NCBI GenBank assembly: GCA_024114885.1
Contig: CP099426.1
Span: 372,001-436,000 of the forward strand
Length of the DNA stretch: 64,000 bases
Origin: Septoria linicola
Taxonomy: Eukaryota; Ascomycota; Dothideomycetes; Mycosphaerellales; Mycosphaerellaceae
Reading direction: 5' to 3'
Part shown: piece after piece, positions 9,933 to 20,748 of the stretch
Position numbering within the stretch: position 1 is the stretch's first letter
Layout: the number at the start of each line of letters is the position of its first letter
Notes under the pieces: model-generated
What the model saw: only the letters and a program-made list of their open reading frames with translations
The model's database searches: none
What the model was told of the DNA's origin: nothing
Program-made: the position numbers and the translations under genes

Positions 9933-10824
9933 ATTCGTCGGTAGTGGCTGATTCTGATCGGGTGAATCGTAGACAGGGCAAACGCCGCGTACAGTGTTCG
10001 AGCTCGATGATGAGGCCAGCGTGGTCATGACTGGAAGATGTGCCCCTTACAAAGGCATTGGAGCTGCATCGTATGCTGGTATAGCAGAAGTAGAAGCTTT
10101 ACGTCTCCTCGATAGCCTGGTCTCTCAAACCTCGCAGCATCTCGCTTCGAGCCATTGTGCTCAGTAAGGCGGACTTGACAGCCCGACAGGCCTGGATACC
10201 GCTACGGCGATTGGTCTTGCGAGAATTGTTGTTGCAGGTCACTAAACGTTGGTTTTTCCCAAACCTCAGGAAAGCTTCGGGGACGACGGGCCGGTGAGGG
10301 GTCCATGCTACTCTTGGCAAGTTCTCACGGACCTCATCGCGTTGACCCTCTCTCTCGCCTTCACGTTGTTGTGCAACGCTGCCCGTGATGCTTCCGCATC
10401 TCAGTGAGGGACAACACGACGCGCTTGGTAGCCATGTGTCAAAGTTGAAGTAAATGTGTGACTCCATGACGAGCCGCCAGCGTACGGCTTCGACCGAGAA
10501 CTGTGCCAGCGAAAATGCACAACCAGGGTGGCTATCAACCGGTGCAGTGATCCATGAACACTCTTACCGCCTCGAGGAGCCGCGCAGGCAAGTGCTCGTT
10601 GTATAGAACGCGGCCAGGTCCATCGAGCTGTCTAAGCTTCGCTGCCTGATATAACTCAATATGCGACTGCACGGACACTTACAATGCACGAAGCTTCCGG
10701 ACACTCCAATGGCGGACGTCAGCCAGTCCGTCCATCCAAGAGTTGCACACGCAACCAAATTGAAGGTCGAAGATATTTTCGATAGTGACAACAGACCTTT
10801 GGCGTCAGACATGCTGGCGACAGC
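9933..10824. other. Divergent intergenic region between receptor and secreted-protein genes
   Basis: About 890 bases separate the minus-strand receptor start from the plus-strand secreted protein start, so it probably holds both promoters. A 122-codon minus frame (10099-10467) and an 82-codon minus frame (10564-10812) lack domains and I do not accept them. Confidence 0.45.
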
Positions 10825-11518
10825 ATGTGTTCTAGAGACAGTAGCCTTGTGCTACTACTAATGGTTGTACTATTCGCCTTCTCCACAACGGTCCTCAGTG
10901 TATGTAGCCATCTTTTAGTAACGCCATTCCCTAACGAGCAAGCAGTATACCACGCACGTTGTGCTGCCACACGAGTCTGTCGACGGAGAAGTGCATGTGC
11001 GGCGACAAGCTGGGCTTTTGGATACATTCTCAGAAAATGGCCACTCATTCCCGGCTGATCCAAATCATGGCGGCGGAATCTACCAATACCCAGATCTCGA
11101 CATAAACATTCAGCCATGTCCGGCGTGGAACACCAACTGCAACTCTTGGCCCCCATACGTCGTGGAGCCCTACTCAGACCCACACTGGTACCCAACTCCA
11201 GCTCCTTACTTTCCACCGCTACCGGTTTGCCCAAACTACGACTTGAGCTGCAACTGCCCACCGTGGCAACCACATTGTGTTTACAGACCTCCCGGCGTAG
11301 CGAGACCGCCTGATCCATATGTCCCGGCTACAAAATACTGCCCTCAAGGGCTGGAGTGCGGAAGTCCGGGTAAGTATCGATTCAGTCCTCATAGGTGAGG
11401 CCGGATGCTGAATCGCTTGTCTTCAGGATGCTTTCCTACGTTTCCCAATTCTAGAATTCCAACAGGTTTTGGGACATGCGGAAGAGGCCCCAGTCTCGGT
11501 TGTGTGTGCCGATTTTGA
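10825..11518 (+). CDS. Small secreted protein, 12 cysteines, Pro/Tyr/Trp-rich
   Basis: Three exons, 10825-10899, 10946-11369 and 11427-11518, give 196 residues. The introns of 46 and 57 bp have GTATGT and GTAAGT donors and CTAAC/CTGAA branch sites. Residues 1-25 form a clear signal peptide. A dibasic R-R at 44-45 could be a Kex2 site. The mature part has 12 Cys, many in C-x-C, C-N-C and C-V-C settings, between Pro/Tyr/Trp-rich segments. No family is recognised. Size, secretion signal and Cys content fit an apoplastic effector-like or wall-associated protein, but that is inference from composition. The gene is transcribed divergently from the CFEM receptor, and the haloperoxidase gene converges on it. 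Confidence 0.75.
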
Positions 11519-11826
11519 ACTTCGAGAAACAGAGTTGAGAGCCAAGTCACAAGCCATCTCACAGTGTCATATATTATTACTCATCCCAACCATGTAGTCC
11601 TACCTAGATGAAAGTCTCCTGATTTGGGCAACACCTTGTTATGGTGACCCGTGCCACACTACAAAGCACATCAGTAGCATAGTAGCATTATAGTCCGTAT
11701 GTCACCCAGGCTCCACAGCCAAAACCATGGCTAAGATAACGATGATCTGGACCTTGAATACTGTGCCATCTTGGACCTGGGTATAATGCTATGTACAGTG
11801 GATGCAGCAGCTTGAGACATTGCCTA
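11519..11826. other. Convergent intergenic spacer
   Basis: It lies between the stop of the secreted Cys-rich gene (plus) and the stop of the haloperoxidase-like gene (minus). It should hold both 3' ends. No repeat or frame of note. Confidence 0.5.
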
Positions 11827-13464
11827 TTATAAGCCGTATCCAGCTCTTGCAGCCCCAGGATAATCTCTCTTGAAACTCTCTAGTAACGGCACACCACCTC
11901 TGGTCAGGTCTGGGATCTCTGGACAGCCAACTGTTGATACGGTGGTACCAATCAATTCGAATAGGGTGGCGAACAAGTTGCCCGCCCATGTGGGCGCAGC
12001 CGTCTTGACAAGTTGAAGCGTAAAGCACAGCAAGTTGGTGCCCTCAAACAGGTGGCCCAGATTCGCCACTCCCGAGGCCGGGTCATCGAGACGAATGCCT
12101 ATGTGTAGGCGTCAGCTAGAATTCCAGCATATGAGCTCGTGCTAGGCCAGTCACCTACCAGCAAATGTATCGACACCAGCAATGTTTCCACCCACGCTGC
12201 AGAGCTCGTTATAAGAAGCGCAAAAGCCGAGAACATCAGCGATGACTTGGACCAGCGGCCATGAAGAGCCAATACTCCGCAGTCCATACCAGTTTGCCGG
12301 TATGCGCTCCCAGCCGGGAATGTGAGTGAAAGGAGCAGGGTAATGAGTGATCGCGTAGAAGCTCTCCAATATTTCATGCGTCAGCTCACCATCTGGATAC
12401 CGACCTGTTTGGTTGGCGAGACAGCAGGGCGGAATACCATAACCAGCGTTGCGAGCCAGTAGACCAGTCGTTGGGCCAAACCAGAAATTTGGGCTGATAT
12501 GGATAGACTCATGGAAGCGATATGCAGCCCAATACCCATAGACGGAAAGATCGAATCGCTCACCAGGTGGCACAAGACTCCAAAGCTTGATGAATCGTTC
12601 GACATTGAGTGATGAGCAATCTCCTGTATCGTACAAGTCGTCACGTGTTGAGCTAGAGTCAGCTTCAGCTATTCCGTGGGTGTTCTCGAGTCCCTGTGGA
12701 GAAGCTACACAATATCAGTCAGTACTGCTGCGCCTGACCAATGGACGGTGCTCAGACTTGCATAGTAGTCCTCCCAGTCCTCCCAGTACAGGACCAATGC
12801 GATCATCAGGCCCTCCAATGGACATTGTCAACGTTATAGGGTCGCCTCCGAAAATGACCGCTGGTACTGCGATAGACAATGCAGTATCGAGGCCAAAGCC
12901 CAGGACTTGTGCAGCAGACAGCAGCTCGAATAAACTAGCAATTCCAGTGTGAGGAAACAGGTTATGGTTTGCCATGGCGTTCAGGCCTATGCAGGGCCCG
13001 CGTTGGTCGCCTGAGCCAGTATCAGATGTTGACCTTCCTCATGCAAGTGCAAGAGACTTGCCTGGACCAGGGGGCACAAATGGGAATCTATACCATACAT
13101 CCAGCGGCCATGTAACATCACTGAGATCGGAAAGAAGGCCAAATCCGTCCAAAATGCCCAAGCCGGTCGCTGGTGCTCCCGCTGCATCTACCATCTGTCG
13201 TTAGAGATCATGTGGCCTCCCCCAGAGATTCGTGTGGGACATACTCGGTTGTCCGCTGAGATCGGCGAGGATTTGGCCAAGCTGGCGCTTCACCAATTCA
13301 TGCTGTTGCTCGGGTAGATCATCCAAGGCGGCTTTGAAGTCGTCGCTGAAGTACCCAAGATGCGGGTTGAATCCCATAGAAGGCAGTGCGGCAACGCATG
13401 GTGACAACACAATCCATAGAAATGGCGCCTGCAGAAACCAGTATAAACGAGTGTGTGTATGCAT
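11827..13464 (-). CDS. Secreted heme haloperoxidase-like protein (Peroxidase_2 family)
   Basis: Modelled as 13464-13245, 13187-13062, 13010-12790, 12693-12159 and 12098-11827, about 457 residues. An N-terminal signal peptide is followed by the family's heme-ligand region, R-G-P-C-I-G-L-N-A (Cys about 122), a S-I-G-G-P motif, and a G-L-E-N-T-H...A-D-S-S-S-T-R block that corresponds to the distal acid region. The C-terminal half (W-E-R-I-P-x-N-W-Y, V-G-G-N, E-G-T-N-L-L-C) matches long fungal members. Such enzymes use a thiolate heme with peroxide. The usual P-C-P is P-C-I here. The second intron (13011-13061) is GC-AG with donor CAG/GCAAGT; without it the frame has a stop. The third intron is uncertain: an alternative acceptor at 12704 would retain an S-P-Q-G-L motif seen in relatives but needs a poor donor. 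Confidence 0.8.
13011..13061 (-). other. GC-AG intron in the haloperoxidase-like gene
   Basis: The donor reads CAG/GCAAGT and the acceptor GGCTCAG. Removing 51 bases joins exon 2 to the heme-ligand exon in frame and removes an in-frame TGA. No GT donor in range does the same with a realistic intron length. Confidence 0.7.
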
Positions 13465-13803
13465 TATTCTCCCATCGCGAGACCAATGAAAGGAGCATCA
13501 GCTGTGCGACCAGTAGTTAGTCGTTTGGGCAAAAGCACAATATATTGATGGTCAAGGCCGTGTCATCCGTCGTTACTTGCATGATGCCAGTCAGTGCAAT
13601 AAGAGATATGGCGATCCCCGTCGTGCCCGGTGATAGAGTGCAAATGAGTGCATGGCCCTCCAGGTTCTTGTCAAGGCACGAGCTGTGGCGTCCGTGTCGG
13701 TACATAATAACATCTGCAGCAGCAACCCCCACATCCTCCATTGGTCCCCCTCTCTCTTCTTCCCGGGGAATGGTGCTGTCACCGAAAACAATAGTCTGAG
13801 AGA
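13465..13803. other. Divergent promoter region
   Basis: It separates the haloperoxidase start (minus) from the HAD phosphatase start (plus). No gene supported. Confidence 0.5.
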
Positions 13804-14810
13804 ATGGCAACGAGAACAGAGTAAGTTGTACGGGCATAGCGCAAAGATGCCGCCGTGCTCACAGCTGATCGACAGGTCAGGCTGCCGGCCATCAAGGCAT
13901 GCCTCTTCGACATGGACGGTCTTCTGATCGACTCGGAAGACAAATACACCATCTGCACCAATGAAGTGCTGAACGAATATGGGAGACCGAATCTGCCCTG
14001 GCACATCAAGGCGCAGCTGCAGGGTCGACCGGGACCAACGGTATGCTTTGCGGATACGATTGCAACGGCATTGGCATGAGACTGATCAATCATGCTCTCC
14101 AGGCCGGCAAGATCCTCTTCGACTGGGCGCAGCTTCCCATATCCCGCGAAGAATACCTCGCCAAAGTCTCGGCCTCCCAGAAGAGACACTTCACCACGTG
14201 CCAATTCCTGCCAGGAGTCGTGTCTCTACTGCAAACCCTCAAACACCGCTCCAATCCGCCCGTCGAGATCGCACTAGCCACGAGCAGCCACGCAGGCAAT
14301 TTCACCTTGAAGACCGACCATCTGCAAGATGTTTTTTCAGTCTTCGCAGAAGAGAATCGTGTCAAGGGGGACGACCCACGAATTGGCGCGGGCAGAGGAA
14401 AGCCAGCACCGGACATCTGGCTGGTTGCACTGAAGACCATCAACGATCGCTTGCAAAGGGAAGGAAAAGAGGCCATCAAGCCGGAAGAATGCCTGGTTTT
14501 CGAGGACTCTGTGCCTGGGACAGAGAGTGGGCGAAGAGCCGGCATGCAGGTCGTGTGGTGTCCGCACCCGGGACTGCTGAACGAGTACGCCGGTCGAGAG
14601 GAACAGGTACTCGCAGGTCAGATGGGCGAATACAAGGAGCAAGAGGTGAAGCATGGAGAGCTAGGAAAGGCGGATGGGCAAGATGGCAGCGTGACTCGAA
14701 ATGGAAAGCCGGGCGAGATTGGTGATGGCTGGGGCAGATTATTGCGCAGTCTTGAAGACTTCCCCTATGCCGACTACAAGATTGGAGTCAAGGAGGAGAG
14801 CCAGCTGTGA
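13804..14810 (+). CDS. HAD-superfamily sugar-phosphatase-like hydrolase
   Basis: Exons 13804-13820, 13881-14040 and 14103-14810 give 294 residues. The first exon is only 17 nt; it is supported by a GTAAGT donor and a CAG acceptor that leave the frame intact, and no other ATG fits. HAD motif I is D16-M-D18-G with L-L-I-D-S-E, motif II is T119-S-S, the motif III Lys is K159 in G-K-P-A-P-D, and motif IV is F-E-D-S (E193, D194). All catalytic residues are present. The alpha-helical cap sits between motifs I and II. This is the group that includes yeast DOG-type and pseudouridine-5'-phosphatase-like enzymes; the substrate cannot be read from sequence. A charged Gly/Glu/Lys-rich insertion (about 14600-14740) is unusual. 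Cytosolic. Confidence 0.88.
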
Positions 14811-16134
14811 GAACAGTAGAGCAGCTCATGCACAGGTGCAATACACAGCGTGTTCTGCATCAGTCTGAGCATGATGCGAGGCACAATATTCTAGACGCAG
14901 CCGCCACACTGACAAGATTGTCTTGACAGCACTCTAGAGCTTTGACGACAGATGATGCATGCTTGTCGGGCCACCATAACACTGCTCAATGCTGCTTAAG
15001 CGAAGTGTAAGCGGGGCCGACGGATGTAGTATGCTCTTTTTGCAGCAGCTTCTTGATTGCACTGGATATGTCTTCACCACTACAGCAGCGCTCAGTCTGC
15101 TTTGCACATCTACGGTAAGCGGCACTTTTACGACATCTTTTGTGCTTGGCGAAGTTGGCCCCCGAGGCACTTTCTGAGCTGATCGCATCTTTCTAGTCTG
15201 GCGCATGCCTGGCTGAAACTATGCCCACGAACAGCCAGGCACGACTCCACTAGACCCGACACCACTCAAACTCAGAAGCTTGTCTGTACTGCAATGGTAG
15301 CTCAAGCTTCTTGCGACAAGACTTCACTCCTCGGCAAGACGACACAGGATCTTCACTGCTATTTCCGCAAGTCGGCTCAAGATACTTCACCTGGAACGTA
15401 GTAATGCACAATGCTGTTCGCATCAGGAAACTATGCTTGAGATCGCTGGCATCTCTACCAAAAGTGAGATGAGATTTTTTGCTTCCATACGAGCAAGCCC
15501 ACATGTGTACACCTCCATCTGTACCCCTCTTCCTCGAGACAGAGACTGATCCGGTGATACTAAGCAGATCAAAAGCCTAAGCGCTCTTGCTCAACTTCAG
15601 GTCCGGCGTAAAGAAGTGCCGTTGACTATGTGGGCGGTCAAACATCCAGACTAGATCCATACTACCATCAACAGGCATGTCGCACTGTTCGATGTTGGCT
15701 TCTCCAATGTGCACGGTCGCTGGAAAGATAAGTGAGCGCAACGTCCAGATGTTGAGTAGATTTTTAAGCCGAAGAACTAGTCACAGCCTGACGAAAAGTG
15801 ATGTCCCAATGTTATTCGGCTTCTGTTCCTGCTAGCCACGAGACACGATCCCATCTGACGGAGCGAGGTTCAGCTTAGAGGTGACTGTATACGTTCGTTC
15901 GCACGATGGTGACGGACTTTGTGATCACCGGTGTGCTGGTTCAATAGTGCCTGCGCAGCACACCTAACTGGCGTGGACCTTCTCCGTGGGCACCACTCGC
16001 TGGAATGCAACATCAGTGTCTCCAGGGCCGGCGCAGATGACATATAAGGTGGGAGGCCATCGGCACGAACCTCGCATCTCAGCACCTTCTCGAACACACA
16101 GCCTGGCAAGTCTTCATCACCCGCCATCAACAAC
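14811..16134. other. Long intergenic region upstream of the HsbA-like gene
   Basis: About 1.3 kb without a supported gene. Small frames (for example 14989-15177, 15250-15504, 15870-16178) have no domain. The right end should hold the HsbA-like promoter. Confidence 0.45.
16042..16049 (+). promoter_or_regulatory. TATA-like box upstream of the HsbA-like gene
   Basis: ATATAAGG lies about 90 bases before the ATG at 16135, the spacing expected for a highly expressed secreted-protein gene with a short CT/CA-rich leader. Position and motif only. Confidence 0.4.
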
Positions 16135-16686
16135 ATGCTTGCCTCATACTTCCTCCTCCCAGTCCTGGCCCTGGCCACTCCCTCGCTCTATAAGCGCGAC
16201 GGAGCCTCAATTACACAAGCCATTAGCTACGTCAATAGCAACATCACCGCAGTCAACAACACCCTCAACACCTTCAACAAGCCAAAGGACAGCATTACTG
16301 CCCTCAAGATCCAGGTCCATACCACCGAGCTGACCAAGTCTGTCAACAGTGCCGCCTCTGTCGCCAACGCCTCAGCCCCGCTCTCCAACTCCGAGGAATT
16401 CGATGTGGCAACGGCTGTGCTGAACTTGCAGCCAAACATCAACAGCCTCCTCGACAACGTGGTCGCTCACAAGCCACAGTTTGGGACTGCTATCTTCGGC
16501 TTTTCTGCCTCGCCATTGGTGAAGAAGGATCTCCAGGACGCCGAGAAGGCTGCTGATGCCTTTGGTGCTGCGCTCACTCCTAAGCTGTCTGGCGCGTACC
16601 AGCAGGCTGCACCAATTATCGTGCAACAGATCGATGCCAAATTCGACGAAGCCATCAAGCAGTTCTCTTCTGCCTCGCCATTCTAG
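16135..16686 (+). CDS. HsbA-like hydrophobic surface-binding / cell-wall galactomannoprotein
   Basis: An intronless 183-residue protein. Residues 1-16 are a signal peptide, followed by a K-R dibasic site at 20-21 that could be cut by Kex2. The mature part is almost entirely helical, rich in Ala, Ser, Thr, Asn and Val, and has no Cys. The repeated pattern of I-x-x-A-I-x-x-V-N at the start and A-D-A-F-G-A-A-L near the end fits the HsbA family. Relatives are secreted or wall-bound; Aspergillus HsbA binds hydrophobic surfaces and helps recruit hydrolases. Asn-x-Ser/Thr sites suggest glycosylation. Length is normal for the family. Confidence 0.85.
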   Translation: MLASYFLLPVLALATPSLYKRDGASITQAISYVNSNITAVNNTLNTFNKPKDSITALKIQVHTTELTKSVNSAASVANASAPLSNSEEFDVATAVLNLQPNINSLLDNVVAHKPQFGTAIFGFSASPLVKKDLQDAEKAADAFGAALTPKLSGAYQQAAPIIVQQIDAKFDEAIKQFSSASPF

Positions 16687-17411
16687 AAACTTTGTCGCGG
16701 GGTTTTCACGTGGTGGATGACTGCGCCATGGATGCAACGCCGTGCTTTCTGGCAAATCATGTTCAGAAACGAAGCGATGGCCGAGTAAGATAGTGAACGA
16801 TTGGCCGAGAATGGAAGAAGTTACGACCTAGATAGAATCCTCAGCTTGAAGAGAAAGTCATCGAAACGAGAAACGATCTCGTTACGAATCAAGCCCACTC
16901 CACCGTTCTCCAAGTCACATGTTGCGCTGCCTGACCACACGATTGCGCGGAAGCTTCAGCAGCCACACATACGGGAGCTGTTCTCAGTAGCCATTCTATG
17001 GCCTTCAACGCTGATTTGCGTTGTGAATGCAGTCAATGCTGGCGTGGGAAAGGTGAGATGTGAGAACGGTGAAGATGTCGTGAAGTGAAAGCAACGGGCC
17101 GAGGAGGGAAAGCCTCACGCGTCAGTGCCGTTTCCGCCTCAGTTCTGCGCACCTTCAGTCTTGCCCATACCACCACAACGTGCATTTGTTTGGAGGCGGC
17201 TACTCATGGATGTGTGTTGGCTAGTGAGCTTGCAAGGATTTGAGTGAGGTCGCGCGAAGCTGCGACACGCCAATCGCTCGGCACTTCTCCCTTCAACGTC
17301 GCGACTCGTGGTATGCTGTGCAGCGAAGCTCTGCACTAGCTTCATTGACGTTCTCCGCTTCTATTCAAGTTGTAACTTGTCTGCTATTTGCGCAAAGTAC
17401 TCCTTCTGGAG
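16687..17411. other. Intergenic, no supported gene
   Basis: It lies between the HsbA-like stop and the GH125 start. The 95-codon frame at 16801 is basic and without domain. It should contain the GH125 promoter. Confidence 0.45.
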
Positions 17412-19105
17412 ATGAGAGGCCCGTCTGCTGCCGTGCTGGCAGTTATGCCCAGCTTGTGGCTTGAATCAGTCGCTGCATTGAGCGACGGCGGTATATCCAA
17501 AGCGAAGTACCAAGAAGCTTGTCCAGCATATGAGCACTATGCTCGGTTCCCTCAGTAAGGAGCCGCTTGTTGCGCTGATTCATGCTTCGAGCGTGCTGAT
17601 TGTGCCGCAGCCACCCATACAGCGATGGCCCGATGGCTTTGCCATACCAGCGACCCTCAAAGCACTGCCGCACATTCGAATCCGACCTGGTGGAGAAGAT
17701 CATCAAGGACCTCAACACGAGCCTTGTAGACCGCGACCTGGCACGAATCTTTGAAAACGCCTTTCCCAACACTCTGGACACCACAGTACGATGGCACGTG
17801 GACGGCACAGAAAAGCCGCCTGAGCCGAACAGAATGCAGCAGATGTTCGGCGCCCCTGCAGATGCTTGGAAAGGGCCCCAGAGTTTTATCGTGACGGGCG
17901 ACATCAATGCGGAGTGGTTGCGGGACAGCACAAACCAGCTGGCGCAGTATCAGCGGCTGGCCAAGAAGGACAAGAAGATCGAGAATCTGATACTGGGAGC
18001 TATCAATACTCAAGCAGAGTATGTGATTGAGTCGCCATACTGCAATGCCTTCCAGCCACCGCCTCCCAGCAAGCTGAAGGTGAGTGACAATGGGCAAGGA
18101 GACAGCGTGCATCCAGCATATGAGCCAAGCCAGGTCTTCGAGTGCAAGTACGAGCTGGACTCGCTGGCGCACTTCTTGAGGCTGGGTAACCAATTCTACG
18201 ACACTACTGGATCTACAGCATTCTTGACGCAACGTTGGTTTCACGCTGTGGAGAGCTTGCTTAGAGTACTTGACCAGCAGAGCCAGTCCACTTTTGATGA
18301 AAAGACTGGCGCTTTCGTGCGACAGACCTACCGCTTCCAGCGGAATACAAACACGGGCACGGAAACGTTGAACCTAGCAGGCAATGGCAACCCTTTGAAC
18401 TATGGAACTGGCTTGATTCGCTCTGCTTTCCGACCTAGTGATGATGCCACAACTCTAGGTTTCTTCATTCCAGCCAATGCCATGATTGCTGTCGAGCTCA
18501 AGAAGGCAGCTGCGATTGTCGCCGCGTCAGGCAAGCCTCGAGTCGGTGAAGAGCTCAAAGCGCGAGGCGAGAAAATAGAAAAGGCTGTGTGGGAACACGG
18601 CATAGTGCAGCACAAGAAATGGGGTGCAGTCTTTGCACTCGAGGTCGATGGCTACGGTTCAGCTATCATGATGGACGATGCCAACGTGCCGTCTCTCCTA
18701 GCTCTGCCATACCTCGGTTTCGTGCCAAAGGATGATCAGACATATCAGAACACACGCAAGATGATCTTGTCAAAAGACGGGAATCCATATTTCCTGCAGG
18801 GCAAAGCGTTCAAGGGTATCGGTGGACCGCATATCGGACTGAACAATGCTTGGCCAATGTCGCTGCTTGTGCAAGCCATGACCAGCGATGATGATGAAGA
18901 GATTTCAGACCTGCTCGAGGCCGTGAAGAAGGCGAGTCCGCTCGGCCTGGTGCATGAGAGTGTGAACGTTGATAGAGTGCGGGACTACACTCGCAGCTGG
19001 TTTGCCTGGGCCAATTCAGTATTCGCACAGACGATTTTGGACATTGCCGAAAGGAAGCCGCACCTATTATTCAAAGCAGGAGCCAAGCCGTACGTGATCG
19101 GGTAG
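17412..19105 (+). CDS. GH125 exo-alpha-1,6-mannosidase (Mug157 type), secreted
   Basis: Exons 17412-17554 and 17611-19105 give 545 residues. Exon 1 carries a signal-like hydrophobic start and the C-P-A-Y-E-H-Y-A-R-F-P segment. The splice (GTAAGG donor, CAG acceptor) joins it to H-P-Y-S-D-G-P-M-A-L-P-Y-Q-R-P-S, as in relatives. Family blocks are intact: G-D-I-N-A-E-W-L-R-D-S, the substrate-site block G-L-I-R-S-A-F-R-P-S-D-D-A, M-M-D-D-A-N-V-P-S-L-L, and G-G-P-H-I. GH125 enzymes remove alpha-1,6-linked mannose from mannan or N-glycans by an inverting mechanism. In fungi they are secreted or in the secretory pathway. Two in-frame ATGs exist (17412 and 17445); the first gives the better leader. 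No defect seen. Confidence 0.92.
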
Positions 19106-19121
19106 AATCAATGCAAACAGC

Positions 19122-19829
19122 TCAGGCTTCGTCCGATGTCTCAGCGGGTCTCTCGCACTCCCAGGCTGAACCCCAGCCCTTCTCGATGGCGCGGCGTCCA
19201 AGATCAGCTCTGAAGTCTTGCAGTTCATCGACAGAAGACCACACAGGTAGTATATCAGCGAAAAGACTTCTCCGCGTGCAAATCTTGATATGGTTCACGC
19301 GCAAGCCCAGCTCGGCAAATTCATCAGCTAAATCGCAGAGAAGCCGCTTCCTGAGGTCCAGGTGGCTTTCTTTTTCCCTGGGAGCGTTATTGACGTCTGG
19401 ACGCGGGCGTGGGTAGCCGAAAAGGTACAGCTGTCTCAGAATCTTGATGCGGCCTGAACCCAGCTGGTGGAAGAACAGCTTGGCATGGCTGGCACGGTCG
19501 ATGCGGAAACTGCTCTTGGAATAAAAGAGGTAGGTGGCCTCCCGGCGAATTTGCCAACAGGTGGCCAGGAGTCCTGGCTCCACGCCGAGGGTCTTGCAGT
19601 CATCCTTCGTTGTCATGGGCTTCGCCTCCACCAGAACCGGCTCCATCAGGACCGTGGCTAGCTCGTAGATTATATCTCGCAACTCGATTGGGAGCTTCGT
19701 CAACAAAAGACACTCATCCTGTGTCGACATAATGTCCAGCTGATGCAGACATCGCTCCGCCCATTCGTCGCTGTCTGGGCTGCCTGCCGCCACCTGCACC
19801 TCGCGAATGGAATTGTACTTACTCAGCAT
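19122..19829 (-). CDS. F-box-like / 2EXR-type protein
   Basis: A single frame of 235 residues, convergent with the GH125 gene and only 16 bases from its stop. Residues about 41-60 (L-T-K-L-P-I-E-L-R-D-I-I-Y-E-L-A) form the F-box-like helix pair common in fungal proteins. P-G-L-L-A-T-C-W-Q-I-R-R-E-A-x-x-L-F-Y follows, a block that regularly accompanies it. Such proteins are thought to be SCF substrate adaptors or orphan relatives. A second Met at residue 34 would also keep the domain. No partner or substrate can be inferred. Confidence 0.75.
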   Translation of the reverse strand: MLSKYNSIREVQVAAGSPDSDEWAERCLHQLDIMSTQDECLLLTKLPIELRDIIYELATVLMEPVLVEAKPMTTKDDCKTLGVEPGLLATCWQIRREATYLFYSKSSFRIDRASHAKLFFHQLGSGRIKILRQLYLFGYPRPRPDVNNAPREKESHLDLRKRLLCDLADEFAELGLRVNHIKICTRRSLFADILPVWSSVDELQDFRADLGRRAIEKGWGSAWECERPAETSDEA

Positions 19830-20145
19830 CGTTACCGAAAAGTTGGGCCGATGTCGTGAAGGTTGCTGGAAATGTCTTTGGTGGTGATGTAGTCCGCAAC
19901 CTTTGAGCGAGTTTTACTGAACAAGTAAGATTTGGCCTTGGCGTGTTTGTATGCACGACCTGCATGAACTACGTTAGCGCGTCACAACAAATTGTCCTGG
20001 TGTTTGCCGACTTGCCAACGATCATACTCATTGGCAAAAACATGGAAGACCTCTTCAAGCTGCCGCAGAAGCTGCAGAAGCTGGCCATGCGCCCCATACC
20101 ACGAGGTATTAGTAGCTTATTGCTTCAACCACCTCATGCTGATCA

Positions 20146-20748
20146 ATGCCAGTTTCAAGTGCTCCGCAAGTCGCGGCTTCAATTCGCCTTGTTGCCATCA
20201 CCGAGCTTGTGGAGCATATTTTGCTGGACGTTGACCCGGGCACACTACTCCAAGCCCAGCGAGTCAATCGCCTGTTTCACCGCGTCTTACAGTCTTCTCC
20301 ATCCTTCAGACAGAAGCTGTGGCTCGAGCCTCCCATGATAGCCAACGAAGAAGAGCCGATGGTTGTCAACCCAATGATACAGGCGCATTTACACCAGCTC
20401 GGAATTGTGGATATCGAGATCTCATCACACACGAACCTTGATCTGCCAATCGTCCGCACGACATTCGAGCACCGATGTCAACTCGCCATGCTCAAGCCCG
20501 GAAGCTGGCGTGACATGATCCTGGCCGATGTCTTTGACTGCCATAATCTCGATTGTATGGCTATCTGGCACAGAACAGTTCCGGAGCAACGCCACTCGGA
20601 ACGGATTGCTGGCATTGTGATGAATGCGCCTCCTGTCAAGTTGGGGGATCTTGTCGATGCTCTGCTTGCCATGCGCATCGGAGTAGAGGGATTTGATTTC
20701 GAGGACTCTCTTGCAGCTTCGCAGAGACAGCGGCAACACAGGGGTTGA
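20146..20748 (+). CDS. F-box protein 1 of cluster
   Basis: A 200-residue single-exon frame. The F-box lies at about residues 17-55 (I-T-E-L-V-E-H-I-L-L-D-V-D-P-G-T-L-L-Q-A then Q-R-V-N-R-L-F-H), followed by an R-Q-K-L-W-L-E-P block and a W-R-D-M-I-L motif. The same order recurs in the neighbouring genes (L-W-x-P, then a G-S/SS-W-x-x-M motif), so these are paralogues. The C-terminal region, V-K-L-G-D-L-V-D-A-L, aligns with K-M-G-A-L-V-D-M-L in the next gene. Likely role: substrate adaptor of an SCF ubiquitin ligase via Skp1. Target unknown. Confidence 0.8.
   Translation: MPVSSAPQVAASIRLVAITELVEHILLDVDPGTLLQAQRVNRLFHRVLQSSPSFRQKLWLEPPMIANEEEPMVVNPMIQAHLHQLGIVDIEISSHTNLDLPIVRTTFEHRCQLAMLKPGSWRDMILADVFDCHNLDCMAIWHRTVPEQRHSERIAGIVMNAPPVKLGDLVDALLAMRIGVEGFDFEDSLAASQRQRQHRG

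Noticed and set aside
10099..10812. Minus-strand frames of 122 and 82 codons between receptor and secreted-protein genes
   Set aside because: No signal peptide, domain or splice logic; they sit where promoters are expected.
8041..17000. A secondary-metabolite biosynthetic cluster around the haloperoxidase-like gene
   Set aside because: No polyketide synthase, peptide synthetase, terpene cyclase, P450 or cluster regulator is nearby.
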